DNA of 64,000 nt from Pseudomonadota bacterium. GTDB lineage: Bacteria; Pseudomonadota; Alphaproteobacteria; Rhodobacterales; Rhodobacteraceae. The DNA is taken from contig JAFEFU010000055.1 of assembly GCA_018240425.1 (NCBI GenBank), forward strand, positions 62,001 through 126,000, given 5' to 3'. Each line of letters starts with the position of its first letter. The first letter of the stretch is position 1. The notes under the pieces are model-generated. The model was not told the origin of the DNA. It was given only the letters and a program-made list of their open reading frames with translations, and ran no database searches. The position numbers were made by a program, and so were the translations under genes. Positions 62,701-64,000 of the stretch are shown one piece after another.

Positions 62701-64000
62701 TCAGCCGTAGGTGCGCGCCAGCCATTTTTCCAGCCAGTGGATCGAATAGTCGCCCGAGCGGATGTCGGGTTCCTCGAGAAGGGCGTGGAACAGCGGCACC
62801 GTGGTCTCGACTCCCTGGCCGTCGACGATCAGCTCGGACAGGGACCGCTTCAGCCGCGCCAGCGCCTCGGTCCGGTCGCGGCCGTGGACGATCAGCTTGC
62901 CGATCAGGCTGTCGTAGTAGGGCGGGATGACATAGCCGTCGTAGAGCGCGCTGTCCATGCGCACGCCAAGCCCGCCGGGGGCGTGGAACTGGGTGACCTT
63001 GCCGGGGCGGGGGGCGAAGTCGGGAAGCTTCTCGGCATTGATCCTGACCTCGATCGCATGGCCGCGGATCGAGAGCGCCTCCTGGCGGAACTCCATCGGC
63101 AGGCCGGCGGCGACGCGGATCTGCTCGCGCACCAGATCGACATCGAAGATCGCCTCGGTCACCGGATGCTCGACCTGGAGACGGGTGTTCATCTCGATGA
63201 AATAGAACTCGCCGTCCTCGAAAAGGAATTCGATGGTGCCGGCGCCGATGTAGTTGATCGCCGCCACCGCCTCGGCGCAGGTCTTGCCGATCCTTGCCCG
63301 CGTCTCGGGGCTGATGACCGGCCCCGGCGCCTCCTCGAACACCTTCTGGTGGCGGCGCTGCAAGGAACAGTCCCGCTCGCCCAGATGCACCGCGCGGCCC
63401 TTGCCGTCGCCGAAGACCTGAATCTCGACATGGCGCGGCCGCTGGAGATATTTCTCGATATAGACCTCGTCGTTGCCGAAGGCGGCCTTGGCCTCGGAGC
63501 GGGCGGTGCGGAAGGCGATCTCGAGCTCGCTTTCGTCGCGCGCCACCTTCATGCCGCGCCCGCCGCCGCCGGCGGTGGCCTTGATGATGACCGGATAGCC
63601 GATCGCCGCCGCGACGCTGCGCGCCGTGGCCATGTCGGGGACGCCGCCGTCCGAGCCGGGCACGCAGGGCACGCCCAGGCGCTTCATCGTGTCCTTGGCG
63701 GTGATCTTGTCGCCCATGATGCGGATGTGTTCCGCCGTCGGGCCGATGAAGGTGATGTTGTGATCCTCGAGCACCTGCACGAAGGCGGCGTTCTCGGACA
63801 GGAACCCATAGCCGGGATGGATGGCCTCGGCCCCGGTGATCTCGCAGGCCGAGACGATGGCCGGCACCGACAGGTAGGACTGGGACGAGGGATTGGGGCC
63901 GATGCAGACCGACTCGTCGGCCATGCGCACATGCATGGCGTCGGCGTCGGCGGTGGAATGGACGGCAACCGACTGGATGCCCATTTCCTTGCAGGCGCGA
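62701..64000 (-). CDS. accC: Acetyl-CoA carboxylase biotin carboxylase subunit, start outside window
   Basis: 433 codons are present; about 20 N-terminal residues lie beyond the right edge (the frame is open through [11 protein letters not shown]). ATP-grasp enzyme carboxylating biotin on AccB in fatty-acid synthesis. Visible are [10 protein letters not shown], the glycine-rich loop [12 protein letters not shown], the [14 protein letters not shown] catalytic strand and [12 protein letters not shown]. The stop is 58 bp from the start of aat; both run leftward. Confidence 0.96.
   Translation of the reverse strand, partial: RACKEMGIQSVAVHSTADADAMHVRMADESVCIGPNPSSQSYLSVPAIVSACEITGAEAIHPGYGFLSENAAFVQVLEDHNITFIGPTAEHIRIMGDKITAKDTMKRLGVPCVPGSDGGVPDMATARSVAAAIGYPVIIKATAGGGGRGMKVARDESELEIAFRTARSEAKAAFGNDEVYIEKYLQRPRHVEIQVFGDGKGRAVHLGERDCSLQRRHQKVFEEAPGPVISPETRARIGKTCAEAVAAINYIGAGTIEFLFEDGEFYFIEMNTRLQVEHPVTEAIFDVDLVREQIRVAAGLPMEFRQEALSIRGHAIEVRINAEKLPDFAPRPGKVTQFHAPGGLGVRMDSALYDGYVIPPYYDSLIGKLIVHGRDRTEALARLKRSLSELIVDGQGVETTVPLFHALLEEPDIRSGDYSIHWLEKWLARTYG

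Overview
The window is about 64 kb of GC-rich (roughly two thirds G+C) bacterial chromosome, almost fully coding on both strands. Gene content points to an alphaproteobacterium of the Rhodobacterales, Rhodobacter/Rhodovulum/Paracoccus type: CckA hybrid kinase, a GAAC-N7-GAAC SOS box in front of recA, RNase E with a large insert in its S1 domain, NDUFA12 and DUF2155 next to aat, MetA of the acetyl-CoA type, and ZapA behind a small coiled-coil gene. No rRNA, tRNA, CRISPR array, transposase or phage gene was seen. The species cannot be fixed from the sequence alone.

Layout. 1-8.8 kb: end of a FadB/FadJ-like protein whose dehydrogenase site looks degenerate, a TetR regulator, PPK2, MetA with a P-loop ATPase, two EamA exporters, a FadL-type outer-membrane protein and a GATase1 protein. 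8.9-16.3 kb: guaB, an RsmB-like RNA methyltransferase, cckA (with a near-consensus CtrA box), a sulfotransferase-like gene and recA. 16.4-25.9 kb: envelope and oxidative folding genes (DsbA-like, AmiC-type amidase, PBP1A), prfB, a small outer-membrane barrel, a TPM protein, a lipoprotein and a YjbR-type protein. 26-31.6 kb: cysS behind a probable cysteine leader peptide, cimA, an NDUFAF6/squalene-synthase-like gene and an MFS transporter. 31.7-39.4 kb: tkt, the coiled-coil/zapA pair, rne with a long leader, a TusA-like gene, ccdA. 39.5-44.7 kb: a TetR-controlled RND efflux operon. 45-59.2 kb: a catabolic island. 59.4-64 kb: a degenerate C-methyltransferase, NDUFA12, mlaD, DUF2155, aat and the start-truncated accC.

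The catabolic island is the most coherent accessory system. It holds an isatin-hydrolase/kynurenine-formamidase-like cyclase, a MarR regulator, a two-subunit indolepyruvate:ferredoxin oxidoreductase, a 3-hydroxyacyl-CoA dehydrogenase, a fused flavin monooxygenase/old-yellow-enzyme protein of the 2-aminobenzoyl-CoA (anthraniloyl-CoA) monooxygenase/reductase type, an SDR, a second MarR, an enoyl-CoA hydratase homologue, an acyl-CoA dehydrogenase, a thioesterase, a RidA deaminase and an aryl-CoA ligase. Together they suggest aerobic, CoA-dependent breakdown of anthranilate, perhaps fed from tryptophan, indolepyruvate or isatin. Palindromes lie in front of both arms of the island.

Three non-coding observations stand out. 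First, a 14-codon ORF ([14 protein letters not shown]) sits 7 nt after a predicted -10 box and 85 nt before cysS, so a leaderless cysteine-sensing attenuator is likely. Second, the last 600 bp of cysS drop to about 45% G+C in the parts counted, a sign of recombination. Third, two families of intergenic repeats occur: a structured element of about 190 bp (two copies in opposite orientation plus a fragment) and a 40-bp palindromic element (two copies).
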